64,000 nucleotides of DNA from Chenopodium formosanum. Lineage: Eukaryota > Streptophyta > Magnoliopsida > Caryophyllales > Amaranthaceae. The stretch covers positions 33,095,665 through 33,159,664 of the forward strand of contig CM044868.1 in assembly GCA_024500155.1 (NCBI GenBank). The letters are read 5' to 3'. Under the pieces are notes generated by a model. That model did not search any database and was not told where the DNA came from. It saw only the letters and a program-made list of their open reading frames with translations. This document shows, in pieces, positions 22,434 to 33,752 of this stretch (position 1 is its first letter; each line of letters starts with the position of its first letter). The position numbers were made by a program, and so were the translations under genes.

Positions 22434-23867
22434 ATGGCTTATATTTCTATTCCTCAATTTGATAATGAACCGTTTTGGGTGTATTTCAATAGACTTGAGG
22501 ATTTCCTAGATGGTGTTAAAGGTTTAACCAAGGGTAATTATTGTGAAATCATCAATTTGGGATTAAATGAGAATTTTAGAGGAGTAGTTGATAATATGTT
22601 AAATGGTAAATTTCAAAAAATGTCTTCGGATGAAGCTTGGGATTTCTATTCATGGTTAGCTAGGGATAATTATGATTGGGAGAGGGCCAATCATGAGACT
22701 TATTTTCGGGACTCTTATGCTTTTAATGTTGATGCTAATTGTCATGATTTGTCTAATATGAATTCCCATGATGTGCTTGATGCTCCCCATAGTGACCATG
22801 TAATGCATGATTTCAACTCCCCTCCCTCTATAGCTCAATGTAATGAGGTACATTCTAATGATGATGAAGTGCATGCTCTCTCTCATATTGCATCCGATTT
22901 TTGCATGAATTCTAAAGGTGTGCCCCATAGTTCCCTAGATGATTCCAATGAGCAAGCTTTTGACTCGTCTACCCATGATGATTTGGACTCATTTGAGATT
23001 ATGGCCCAAATATTTCTTGAGTTTCAAACGGTAGTCCATAACCTTATGAGTGAGTTCATTGATAAGGCTTCATTAGAAAGAGATGAGTTTGAGAGAAATT
23101 TGCCCCCATTCACTCTTGATTTTGAGATAGTAGAAGGAAAGGTTGTTTATTGTGGTGAAAAGGAGGATAAGGTTGATTACCTTGGAGTTTTTGAGCTTGA
23201 GGGGGATGTAGAACATGAGGGTTCTTCATTTGAGGATTCCATGATTGATTTTCATTCCCTCATTAGTGATGTGAGATCTTGTGATGAGGGATTAGCTACC
23301 TCTTTTTCCCTTTCTCATACACCTTTTTCCCAAAGGTTTAACCATATCTCCTACTATCCTTTGTTCCTCCCTTCTTTTCTCAAAGAACCTCTTAGGGATC
23401 CTCTTTCTATTCAAGCTTCCGAAGCCCCTAACTCTTTCATTGTTGATGAGGAAAAGAGTTATAATGCCAACCAAAAAGATTTTTGTGAGGATTTTTCTTT
23501 TTCTTCTTCTACTTTTTCTTCTTATTTTCTTGATTTTTCTTTTTATTCTTTTACTTTTTCTTTTCTCCCTTCTCTCAAGCATAAAGTCTCCTTGTACTTT
23601 ATGTTTGCTTGTCATATGAGCATTGCGTATGCTCTATTTCTTGATATGTTTGCCGGTGCATATGACAAGCTATTGCGTTCTTTGTCGGGTTATTTACTAG
23701 ATTGGTCATGCTTGGACGTTAAGCAAGCCTTTGCGGGAAGTAACCCGTGTTTTATTGCTTTCTTTTTCTTTCTTTTGTGTTTCTCATTTTTGTTTACTCT
23801 CTTGTCTATGTGTATAGGTACTCGATGCATATACTCATGTGCAAGGATTTTGGATTGCGCTCCTTGA
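22434..23867 (+). CDS. gag-like protein of element B with hydrophobic C terminus
   Basis: ATG at 22434 (MAYISIPQFDNEPFWVYFNR), 477 residues, about 100 bases after the PBS. LGLNENFRGVVDNMLNGKF followed by SSDEAWDFYSWLARDN matches the C-terminal helix pattern of Athila Gag (GL..R..VD...G.F...EAW). The middle is acidic, rich in Asp, Ser and His. SFEDSMIDFHSL and EGKVVYCGEKEDKVDYLGVF recur in element E. The last 100 residues are Phe/Leu-rich with a possible membrane segment (FIAFFFFLLCFSFLFTLL), which may be coding or a fortuitous extension into noncoding DNA. No zinc knuckle seen. Function beyond a Gag-like role is unknown. Confidence 0.75.
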   Translation: MAYISIPQFDNEPFWVYFNRLEDFLDGVKGLTKGNYCEIINLGLNENFRGVVDNMLNGKFQKMSSDEAWDFYSWLARDNYDWERANHETYFRDSYAFNVDANCHDLSNMNSHDVLDAPHSDHVMHDFNSPPSIAQCNEVHSNDDEVHALSHIASDFCMNSKGVPHSSLDDSNEQAFDSSTHDDLDSFEIMAQIFLEFQTVVHNLMSEFIDKASLERDEFERNLPPFTLDFEIVEGKVVYCGEKEDKVDYLGVFELEGDVEHEGSSFEDSMIDFHSLISDVRSCDEGLATSFSLSHTPFSQRFNHISYYPLFLPSFLKEPLRDPLSIQASEAPNSFIVDEEKSYNANQKDFCEDFSFSSSTFSSYFLDFSFYSFTFSFLPSLKHKVSLYFMFACHMSIAYALFLDMFAGAYDKLLRSLSGYLLDWSCLDVKQAFAGSNPCFIAFFFFLLCFSFLFTLLSMCIGTRCIYSCARILDCAP

Positions 23868-24108
23868 GAAGAAGCACACCAATGATTGCTTGCATTTGGA
23901 AAAGCAACAAAGACGAGGAATTAGATGAAATTGTGGACAATGTGCTCAATTGCGGGTTTCAACACCCACCTCACATTTGGTTTACTCTTTCCTTCTTCCC
24001 TCATCTTGGATTTGCTTTCTTAATTGCATTAGGATTGTATGATTATGAAATGTTGTGTGAATGAGTTTTCTTCCTTCCCCTCCCACCCACCCTTTGTGCC
24101 TTTATTTT

Positions 24109-24146
24109 GAGCATTGAGGACAATGCTCCATTCTAGCTTGGGGGAG
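24109..24146 (+). promoter_or_regulatory. hairpin plus PPT-like motif, internal copy
   Basis: GAGCATTG-AGGA-CAATGCTC (24109-24128), then AGCTTGGGGGAG (24135-24146). Same layout as the module at the 3' end of B and at 60155 in E. Confidence 0.75.
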
Positions 24147-26025
24147 TATCTATTCGCTAACTTGGGGGGGGGGGGTTATCTATATCTCTTGGTGGTTTCT
24201 TAATCCATAGTCTCATGATTGCTTGATTTATTTCTCTCATACTTGCCAAAGTCTATTATTGAGATTGGTTTTCTATGTTTGGATGGCCATGAGTGCCTTA
24301 TTGAGTTGACTTTTGGTATTTGTAGGTTTGATTGATCATGCTTTCATCTTGCACAATTGTATATGCATTCTTGAGTATTGTTGGTTTTGTGAATATTTGT
24401 GTGTATAGTGTCTTTCCATGGCATTCAAGGCAAGTTTCAAAATGTTTTGTTTTAAACTTGGACATAATTGGGCTTTAGCACCTAGAATACCCTCTTTGCT
24501 AGTTGCTAGAGGTTTTTGTGCACTTGAATGTCGAGGTTGGTTCACGCATATAACATTGCCAAGGTAGTAGAACTTAAGGGCTATGAGACCTTAGCTCACT
24601 TGGTTTGTGGTAAGACGGTTGTCGCTCTCTAGCTAGTTGAAGCTTTAAAGGTGATTTTTGCTACTCCACTACCGTCATTTTTGTGAGGATGTGTCTATTT
24701 TGTTCTAGCCTTCTACATTTCTTGCATGTGTGGCGTTTGGATACTTGGCATTGCTAGCTTATATCGAGAATTTGGCTTAATCTACCCAAGATCGAGACCG
24801 AACCAACCTAGGGGAAGACGAAGGCAATTAGGATTTTTGTTTTGTTTTATTATTTTCTATTCTTTTATTTTTCTTTTGCATTTGCTCATTTAGTAACCCA
24901 ATTTGAGCCATTTTCCCTTCTTTGGCATAACCACATAACAAACCAATGGACCTTTGCTTTATTTTCACCTTTATTAGTTTTTGTGAAGCATTCTTGGGAC
25001 TTGATTTGTATTTTTGGTTAATGAAAGTGAGAAAAAGAATGAAAAAGAAGTGAAAAACTCAAATTTTGGTACTTCAGATTATTTTTGTTACGTTGAATGG
25101 TTTGAGTAAATGAGAAGAAAATAAAGGAAATGAAAGAAAAAGCCGCTCAAAGTTAAAAGAGGCGAGAGCAAAGAATAAAAAGAAATTAAAAAAAAGGAGA
25201 AGAAAATATTGAGAAAATACAAAAATATTTGTTGTTTGGTTGAAAAAGAATAAGCTTGGGGGAGGAGTTGCTAGAATTTTTGATTTGAAAGTTGGTAGTT
25301 TATTGAGTTTGAATTGAGGAATGATCAACCTTGCTTCACTTCTAAGTTTACCACCAATTTCCAAATTTATTTCCACACCCTTTACCCTAGCCTAAACGTT
25401 TCAACCCTTTTAAGACCTTTTGACCTTAGTGAGGTTTAGTTACTACCGATGGAGGGTAATCAAGCCAAGCCTATTGAGCGAGCTATCAATGCTAAGATGT
25501 CGGGTAGCCTAAATGTTTTTCATTGCTTATTTTGTTACGATTCCTTCGAAAAATCTCGAGATATCACCTTAAAAGTGGATGAAAAACTAGAGAGGATGCG
25601 GGAGTTTGGTCGGAGATAAGGAGGAGTGTAAGTCCCTCTAAGTTCTCTACCCTTTGCATGCTTTATGTGTGCATCAACCTTAGCTATTCTTTTGCTTGGC
25701 TACCTTTAATGTCTAGAAAGGATTGTATTCTTGTGCATTTAGCCCATTGTTTGTGTTTGGTTTGAAATAACAAAACTCGAGTTTTCTTGATTTCACCTTT
25801 GCCTTGAATGTTATGTGTTGCCAAGAGTTGTGGGTTAAACCTCTTAGGAAACCCTCACGAGAGCTTACTCGTCCTCTTTGGCGACATAGGGGTTTAGAGG
25901 GCTTGATGCATACGCTAAATGCATCTGTGATTCCTACGACAGTGAGTTAGTGTACATTCTTTCTCTTTGTTTCTATTTTGTTTCTTTTGCCTTTAATAAT
26001 TCCATCTTGTTCTCTTTTGCCTTAG

Positions 26026-26065
26026 CTTTGCTCGAGGACGAGCAAAGGTTTAGCTTGGGGGAATT
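26026..26065 (+). promoter_or_regulatory. hairpin plus polypurine tract of element B
   Basis: Nine-pair stem CTTTGCTCG/CGAGCAAAG with loop AGGA (26026-26047), then AGCTTGGGGGAAT directly before the 3' LTR at 26066. Position makes the G-rich tract the plus-strand primer. Confidence 0.82.
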
Positions 26066-28490
26066 TGATGAGTGACATTTATGTCACTCTTAGGGAGTAG
26101 TTTTAGAGTCATTTTCGTATTTATTTTATCTTATTTTCATTTCTTTCTCTTGTTTTCTCTTTAATAAAGTTTCTTGTTTATTTTGGTAATTTTGTCGTGT
26201 TTTAGTTCTTTTCGTAGTTTTTATTAGAATTAGTTTATTTTCGTATTTTATTTGCTTTTGATTTGTTATATTTCGTTCTTTATTTTTCCCTTGAAAGTAT
26301 TCTAATTTACTTTCATTTATTTTAATTAGTTTTGAGTCTATTTTATTTCACTTTTTTTACTTGTATAGTTTTATTTAATTTTTATTAGTTTAGTGTTTTT
26401 TATCTTATTTTATTTTACTTTATTTTACCTTTATTTTGTTTTATTTTATTTTATCTCTTAGTAATCCCCTCGTGTTTTTGGTTGTAGGTGTTTCGGGTTT
26501 TATGTCAAGTGGGTTCGGGTTCCAAGTTGAGTCAAACGCCAAACAAAGCTGCTGCCCAACCTTATCCATCACCGCACCCTTCATTATCCTACACCACACC
26601 AAAACACAACACTCTTCCCCTGCTCCCTCACGCAACCACGCACATCACCATCATCCACCTTTCCCCTGCTCCCTCACGCAACCACGCACATCACCAAAAT
26701 CCACCATTCCCCTGCTCACTCACCCTCACCACCAAAATCACCTCTCACGCAACCACAATAGCCCCACAGCCGTACTCACCTGCTGCCACACACCACCAAC
26801 AGCCACGACAACAACCATACCTCCAGCAATCACCCCGCAACACCACCGCGCAACAACCAGAACCACCTGACCACGCGCAACCCCTGCTCACCCTCACCTT
26901 CATCCAATAATTAACTCCACCTCACCACCGTTCCCAACCTCCAACCAATTATCACCCCGCATCACCAATTCGCACAGCAACAACCTCAAATCAAAGCAAA
27001 TTCAAATTCAATCAGGTTCGGGCAAACTGTTGGTGGTTCGGTCGAAGTTTGAGACAGAGACTTTGTGGGTTTCGTTAATCGAGGAGGAGTGGTCGAACAT
27101 ACCCATGGTTCGATCGAACCAACCCCGTAGTTCGGCCGCACCAACCCACGGTTCGATCGAACCATTTCACGAGCTATACACGTGGTTATTAATGAAGATC
27201 AATCGGTCTAAAAACGATGATGATGCAATTGGTGTTGATAGCCATTGATTTAGAGCATTGATTTAATGATAATGGTTGATGATGGTGGTAGGAGAATCGA
27301 ATCAGAGCAGCCAAGAAGAAAGAAAAAAAAAAACCGTCTGAAGTTTTTTTTCTTTTGGGGATTTTGGTTGGTTTTGTTTTGGTTTTCTTTTTCTTTTTCT
27401 TTTATTTTTATTTCTTTTCCTTTTTCCTTTTCTTATTTCTTTTCTCTTTTGTTTTCTTTTCTCTTTGATTTTCTTTTTATTTTTTTTTCCTTTTCTTTCT
27501 TTATTTTATTTCCTTCTTTTATTTCTCTTTTTCTCCTAGTTTTATTAGCTTAGTATAAATACCCAATTTTGGGGTAATTAGAAGGGGATTCAATAACTAT
27601 CTATTTCTCTCTCTAATTAGTTTTAGGTTAGGATTAGTCTTCTTTGGTAGAGAGAGAAAGTGAGGTTTTCTTCATTAATGAACTTGGATATTGAAGAAGG
27701 AGCTTGTTCAATCCTTTGTAGACCTTCATCTTCAATTAATGAGCAATTTCTTACTCTCTCTCCTCTATTTTTATTTGTTTATTTTGATTATTATTTTAGT
27801 TATTGGTATTGCTTGTTGATCATGTTGATTCTTGATTATTTGTTGATTAATCTTGTTATTATCATGATTAGTGAGTAATTTCCCCATTAAGGGGATGGTT
27901 GTGGTGTAGTGGGAACTTGAGCATGTTCTAGGGTTTAGAATTGATTTATTTATGATTAAAGTCTTTATATGCTTGATATTCTTTAATCTTCTTGCAAGTG
28001 TACATTGTTGGTTGATTAAAGGTGAATCTTTGCTAACAAGAAACGGAAGTTGACTTAGTTAAGGTTCATTACTATCGATTGTTATTTAATAGTACCTCCT
28101 AGTATATGGTTCTAATGTGGAAACATAGAGGCTATGTTAGGAGAAGCCAATTGACCCCGGAAGGCGGCTAGATTGGATTCTTAATTTCGATATTCGAGCA
28201 TGTTTAGTTCATAATTAATTCAATTACTATGTCTTTGTTTATGTTCAAGTGAATGCTATACCTAAACCATTTCCCTTAATGTTTTATTTCTTGTTTTAGC
28301 ATTTTTAGACTTTAGTTTATTTATCCCCTATTCCGGACTAGCTTAATTGTCGATAACATTTGGTGGTGTTTAATCGTTCTCTGTGGTTTGACCCTATGCT
28401 TGCCTTATACTCGTATTAGGTTTGTTTAGGTTGTATAAATTGTATTTGATCTAGGGATAGACAATTGACGACGCGTTTACTCACTTGTCA
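26066..28490 (+). repeat. 3' LTR of element B
   Basis: 2425 bp, nearly identical to the 5' LTR. Followed by TSD AATCC and then in-frame C coding sequence. Confidence 0.95.
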
Positions 28491-28495
28491 AATCC

Positions 28496-30315
28496 CCATC
28501 ACTATTGATGCTTCGCCTATGAGGATCAAATCAATAGAGAATCCAATCATTAACGTAGAGCACGACGAAGATGATGAAGACCTATGGGGCTTTAATGAAG
28601 AAGTCTCCTTAATCCAAGAGGATGAAAGGACATCTCTTTGCCACGACCCCCATTCTAACATGATTATCAACACTATGCTGAAGAAGCAAGGACACTTCCC
28701 TGGGATGACCTTAGGAAAGAAGAAGGAGATAGCAAAATCAATAGAGTCACCTGGCCTCCCTAAACTAGATACTTTCGGACTTGGTTTTGAACCGACTCGG
28801 AGAGATCTCAAGCGAGCCCAGGACAAATTGAAAGCACGTAGGGACACTCGCATTCAAAAGAAAGCAATTCCAATGGAACAATACCCTCTTACACTTAACG
28901 GTCAGTTTATAAAAGAAGGAGAGGACTATCCATGCCATGAATTTCCCAAACCATTTGTTGTAAATGGCATACGACAACCAGGATTCGAGATTTTCTTGGA
29001 TTGCTACTTCACTGACGAAATCCCAACTCCCGTCCATAAGGAGAAAGCACCCCCATGCTTTGACTTCAACGTCATGGGATTACTGTTTGGGCGAGAAAAG
29101 AATGAGTTAGTTTATGAGGAAGACAACTCTTCACTCATTCAAACGGTCCTACAAAGTGAAAACTTCGACCCGTCAAAGCTAATTACTCCAACCGAAGGAT
29201 CGCTGCAAGGGTGGCGCAAGACTATCAAAGTGACTACTCCGAGTGGAAGGAAGATATCGATCACGACGGGGCAAGGGCCGATGTTTGAAGAATCGTAAGA
29301 GTCAGAGTCAGAGTCTTTCCCCGTAGAACCTTCTAGGTCTTTAGCTATAATGTCTCCCCTTCCTGTTTCTTCTCCTAGGATAGTTAGTGATCCAGTCCCT
29401 AAGGACATATCACTCTTTGATGTAATGATCTCAGAGTATAATAATATTGCCCATTCCTCTTACTTCTCGTGTTCTTCCCTAACCCAAGATGATGAACATT
29501 GCTTAGCTAACGATGAAAAAGATAAAGAAATTATTAAAGCAATGGAAACACTGGAAAAGAAAACACCGATAATTGAAGAGACTGAAACAGTTGACATCTC
29601 AAATGATTCAACTCTTAAAAGAGAAGTTAAAATCGGACTAACATTGAATAAACAAGAAAGAACCGATTTAATAAACTTGCTTAAGGAATTTATCGATGTT
29701 TTTGCTTGGTTATATGAAGATATGCCAGGCATTAGCAGAGAAGTAGCTCAACACACTATACCACTAATTCCAGGAATGAAACCTGTAAAACAAAAGTTAC
29801 GTCGAATGAAACCCGACGTAGCGCTTAAAATAAAAGAAGAAGTTCAAAAACAAATAACTGCAGGTTTCATCAAGGTATCCAAATACCTCGAATGGGTTGC
29901 CAACGTCGTCCCAGTTCCAAAGAAAGACGGAAGGGTAAGGATGTGTGTCGACTATCGAGATCTAAATAAGGCAAGTCCAAAGGACGACTTCCCTTTGCCA
30001 CACATCGACATTCTGGTAGACAACACGGCAAATCACGCGCTTCTCTCATTCATGGACGGAAACGCAGGGTACAATCAGATTCTCATGGCGGAAGAAGACA
30101 TGGAGAAAACGACCTTCATTACACCATGGGGCACTTACTGTTACACGGTAATGCCATTTGGGTTGAAAAACGCAGGTGCTACTTACCAACGTGCAGCAAC
30201 TGCCTTACTCCATGACATGATGCACAAAGAAGTTGAAGTATATGTCGACGACATGATTGTGAAGTCAAATGTGCTTTTGGAGTCACCTCGGGCAAGCTCT
30301 TGGGGTACGTCATAA
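28496..30315 (+). pseudogene. element C: end of gag-pro, spacer, and reverse transcriptase
   Basis: Continues the frame broken at 19888. The gag-pro frame ends at TAA 29296-29298, inside a probable intron (29295-29378). The same frame then runs into RT: LLKEFIDVFAWLYEDMPGIS, VPKKDGRVRMCVDYRDLNKA, FMDGNAGYNQI, MPFGLKNAGATYQR and an intact catalytic box YVDDMIVKS. Directly after that box about 100 bp appear to be missing, which shifts the frame and stops at 30315. The next conserved RT block (SGKLLGYVISSRGIEIDPTK) is visible out of frame at about 30283-30345. Enzyme role: cDNA synthesis. Catalytic residues are present, but the product is truncated. Confidence 0.9.
29295..29378 (+). other. probable 84-nt intron between protease and RT of element C
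   Basis: Donor GTAAGA at 29295; acceptor TTTCTTCTCCTAG ending at 29378 after a strong pyrimidine tract. 84 is divisible by three, and the junction (TC|G) keeps the RT frame. The intron contains the only stop codon between gag-pro and RT, so unspliced RNA gives Gag-Pro and spliced RNA adds RT. Ogre elements are known for such an intron. Confidence 0.72.
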
Positions 30316-31120
30316 GCTCTAGAGGAATAGAGATAGATCCAACCAAAATTAAAGCAATCATGTCGATGCCACCACCCAAGACCGAGAAACAGATTCGAGG
30401 ATTCATTTCTTTATCGAGAGAAATATCATTTGTCGATATGGAGTCCCACATGAAATGATAAGTGACAATGGAACTCACTTTCAAGCCGAATGTGAAGATT
30501 TGTTACATAAATATGGTATCCAACATCATCATTCGTCCCCTTATAGACCTCAAGCAAACGGAGCAGTTGAGGCAGCTATTAAGAATTTGAAGACTATCAT
30601 TGAGAAAATGACAGAAAATTATAAGGATTGGCCTGACAAGATTCACTTTGCATTGTGGGGTTATCGCACGTCAATCCGTACGTCAACAGGAAATACACCA
30701 TTTTCTTTGGTATATGGAATGGATGCCGTACAACCTGTCGAACTAGAAATACCATCTCTACGTATTGCGCTAGAGAATAAACTCGATGAAGTCGAATGGA
30801 CTAGGGCACGATATGAAGAATTGATCCTACTCGACGAAAAGCGATTAGAAGCTCTACATCACACTCAGTGCTATCAAACTCGTATGGCTACACATTTTAA
30901 TAAGAAGGTCAAGACAAGAAATATCAAAGTAGGAGATTTGGTATTAAAAGCGTTAAGAAAAAACGTTTTAGATCCAAGGGGAAATTTTAGACCTAATTGG
31001 TCTGGCCCCTACATTGTCAAAACAATCCTGTCAGGTGGGGCAACTAAATTAACTGATATGGATGGCAATGAATTCTCAAGCATGACCAATCTTGACCAAC
31101 TTAAAAAATACTACCCATAA
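30316..31120 (+). pseudogene. element C: RT remnant joined to C-terminal integrase
   Basis: Conserved RT text ends near 30415 (TEKQIRGFISLS) and integrase begins at once near 30420 (RYGVPHEMISDNGTHF). The rest of RT, RNase H and the zinc-finger and first catalytic Asp part of integrase are deleted. The second Asp (SDNGTHF) and the Glu (ANGAVEAAIKNLKTI) remain, followed by GYRTSIRTSTGNTPFSLVYG and a C-terminal domain (GDLVLKALRKNV, NWSGPYIVKTIL) to a stop at 31120. It cannot integrate on its own. Confidence 0.9.
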
Positions 31121-31652
31121 TTGCTTGAGTAGGACACTCAAGAGAGCTACGTTCGGCCTGATTCCTTAGGAAAGGATACGTAGGCAACCCATTACGGGTG
31201 CGGCCACTTTATTATTCGACATCTCCGCGTTCCAGAATCAGCTAAAAGTCAACAAAAGTCGGAAAAGCTAATGGCGTCGCAGAGCAGAGTCTGGCGCCAG
31301 CAATTGGTGTTTAGCGCCAGCCGTTGATATTGGCGCCTGGCGCTAAACCTTAATAGCTGGCGCCAATCTGTAATTTCCGGCGCCAGCTCGGCATTAAAAT
31401 CTGGCCGAATTTCGATGTTTTTTCGGAAATTTTTCGACTTCTGTACTCGAAAAATTTCTGGAAAATTAACTTTTTTTTTTTTTCGGTTTTTCATTGCTTT
31501 AATAAAATAAATTTAAAGTGACAATTTAATTGAAAGCTGAAATTTCATTAATAAAATAAAATTACATTGTTAATGGAATTCAAATAAAGCTGAAATAAAT
31601 TAACTTTAAATAAAAATTAACAAATGTAATAAATCTAAAGCTAAGCAATGTT
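31121..31652. other. spacer between pol and antisense gene 1, with GGCGCC cluster
   Basis: No ORF. A GGCGCC-rich cluster lies at about 31268-31395, with alternating TAGCGCC, GGCGCCAG and GCCTGGCGCTA. AT-rich DNA follows. The sense pol and the antisense gene end here facing each other, so poly(A) signals for both are expected. Confidence 0.65.
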
Positions 31653-33152
31653 CTAATCTTTCTTTTCCTTCTTTACTCTTTTCCAATTCTTTTCTGCCTC
31701 TTCCTCTTCATCCATTACTTTAGCTAGTAGGCATCCTTTAGAGGACCTACATTCAATTTTAGAATAGATTGTTTCTCCCTCAGCTAGCACCCCATGCTTC
31801 TTTTCCACCCAAGTCTTTTTTTCTGTAGCTTTCCTTTTTCCCTTGTCTTTGGTAATACTCTTTTTCTTAGGCATTGTAGGTGTTTTGAACTCAATTCTTG
31901 CACCTAAGCGTTCCTTGGCCAGTGTTACCCTGTCACCTAGATGATTCTTCACATCAGTTCTACCTTGATCAGTTAAAGACTTCTTCAGCAACCACTTCTT
32001 TACATCATTAGGTAAAGAAGGGGGAACCTTTTGGGTAATTACTTCCCATAAAGGTCTAGCGCTCCAGTAAGTGTCAAATTTATCTACTTCTTGAGATATA
32101 GGATACTCATAGGGAGGACGAAGATCCCCGGAAGGAATATTTTGGAGCAAGCCATATTGTCTCTTTACCCTGCAGGGATAATAATATGTCACGCGAGACA
32201 AGCTTGGGAGACGGTAGAAAGGTTGCTTGTTAACACCAACCATCCTTTTTATTTTCCACCATGGGACGACCCACTTGATAGTAAAATAACGTGATTCAAA
32301 GACCTTCCTCCACCCATGGCGCCCAATTTTGGGAATGCGTTTCTTCCTTCTCACAAAGCAAGTGGGCTTATAATTTTCAATGTCGTCCGGAGGGCTAATT
32401 AATCCTAGCCTCTCCATTAACCACATCTGTAAAAATTGATATGCAAATAAATTAATATTACAATACAAAAATATATTTTTTAATTTCTGTAATTAAAAAT
32501 ATTATTTTTCTACCTGTAATAAAATTGGAGAGCCGCGAAGAGGTGCTTTTGGGTCCCTTTTCAATTCATCTAGACTAAGCATAGTCTCTCCAACTATCAA
32601 TGGCATTGGATTTCTCCCTGATTCAATCTGTTCTAGCACAGTGGTTATAATTGATTGTCCATCATTAATTTTACCACTACTAAGACAATATTGATTAAGC
32701 ATACAGAATATGAACGCCCTTCTTCTATATATGTGACAAGATTCAGAAAGCGGTTTATCGAAATAGTAGCGTGCGAATTCTTTCAAATTCACTACATTGC
32801 CATCTACTATCTTTGATAAATCCCTTTCCCTCAAGTTAAAAAAGCGCTCAAAATCCTTATAGTAATATGCATCTACTCTAGGGATTACTACCAGGTCTAT
32901 TGCAGGGAAGCCTAAAATAGCACCAAATTCCTCTGGCAAAGGGCTAATTTCGTCATATCCTATTCTAAAACAATGTCTTTCAATATTCCAATATTTTAAA
33001 GCGGCATGTATGAAGTCTATGTCTAGATCCACCCCTTTAATGACAAAAATTCCCCCCAAGTGAAATAAATCCAATTCTTTTCTTTCTTTAGCATTAAGAG
33101 ATCGACACCATTCATGAGAATATTGGGTGAAGGTTTTAGTGGCTAAAGACAT
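31653..33152 (-). CDS. antisense gene 1 of element C (aORF1), plant-mobile-domain/DUF7745-like, two exons
   Basis: Exon 1 33152-32514 (MSLATKTFTQYSHEWCRSLN), intron 32513-32427 (GT donor, TTTTTACAG acceptor, phase 0), exon 2 32426-31653. Together 470 residues without any stop. HCFRIGYDEISPLPEEFGAI and NPMPLIVGETMLSLDELKRD resemble the DUF7745/plant mobile domain proteins found as extra ORFs in plant gypsy elements (recognised from memory). The C-terminal half is Lys-rich with a PKKKSITKDKGKRKATEKK stretch that could be a nuclear signal. A TATA-like CATAAATAG lies at 33235-33227, about 80 bases upstream of the ATG. Function in the element is unknown. Confidence 0.82.
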
Positions 33153-33752
33153 GATGATTATTATTTTTTTCTAAAAAGAAGAATATTTTTCGATGAAATT
33201 ATGAGAAGAATCGGCTGAGCAGAGGGCTATTTATGCACAAATTGCGAGGAATTTCAATCTGACTGGAATACGGAGTCAGCGTCAATTGGCGTCACTTACC
33301 GGGAATTGGCGTCACCCATCAGCCTTTGGTGCCACACGCTAGGTGTAGCGCCTGGCGCCAAATTAGCGGAAGTCGCGCGTGCTTTTTTGCGTTTTGATAT
33401 TAAAACTGGAGTCGGTTTAATGACTTTATGGCCCCGTTTTATTTTTTCTAAATATTTTTCTATCCTTTTTTAATTAATTAATTAAATATAATAATTATTT
33501 TTAGTTAATTTTATTTTTATTTTTTAATTATATTAATTTTCAAATATCAGCTTTTTTCTCCGTTTTATTTTTTCCTTTTTATTTTCTTTTGGGGGAGAGA
33601 GTCGGATAATACCCTCCATCAATAATAAAAATGACGGAATTTTTGCGCAAAATTGTTATCACACTTGCACACACTAACAAAGTGTCTAGATAATAAGTAC
33701 AAAAGGCAAAGTTCTATAAAAAGTCAAAATAAAATACATATACAGAAGCAAA
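33153..33752. promoter_or_regulatory. promoter region of aORF1
   Basis: Read on the minus strand: a GGCGCC-rich cluster (about 33283-33362), then a TATA-like box (33237-33225), then the ATG at 33152. The remainder up to 33752 is AT-rich and should hold the 3' end of aORF2. No ORF. Confidence 0.55.

Larger units (their letters stand above)
23868..26065 (+). other. 3' noncoding region of element B
   Basis: No supported ORF. Holds a hairpin plus PPT-like module at 24109-24146, a 12-G run at 24164-24175, another GCTTGGGGGAG near 25254-25265, and the true PPT module at 26026-26065. An AAAAAG-rich stretch lies at 25020-25260. Element E has an equivalent region at 58272-60987. Confidence 0.75.
19889..28490 (+). 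mobile_element. element B: complete Athila-like non-autonomous retrotransposon
   Basis: 8602 bp. LTRs 19889-22314 (2426 bp) and 26066-28490 (2425 bp), TSD AATCC at 19884-19888 and 28491-28495. PBS of tRNA-Asp type, one gag-like ORF, long 3' noncoding part, PPT. No RT, RNase H or integrase motifs in any frame, so it resembles LTR-gag-only (TR-GAG/LARD-like) elements that depend on partners. LTR mismatches by eye are few, so insertion looks fairly recent. It lies in sense orientation inside the protease part of C. Confidence 0.95.

Noticed and set aside
23292..23615. Arg/Lys-rich antisense ORF under the B gag-like ORF
   Set aside because: It is the shadow of Phe/Ser-rich codons on the plus strand.
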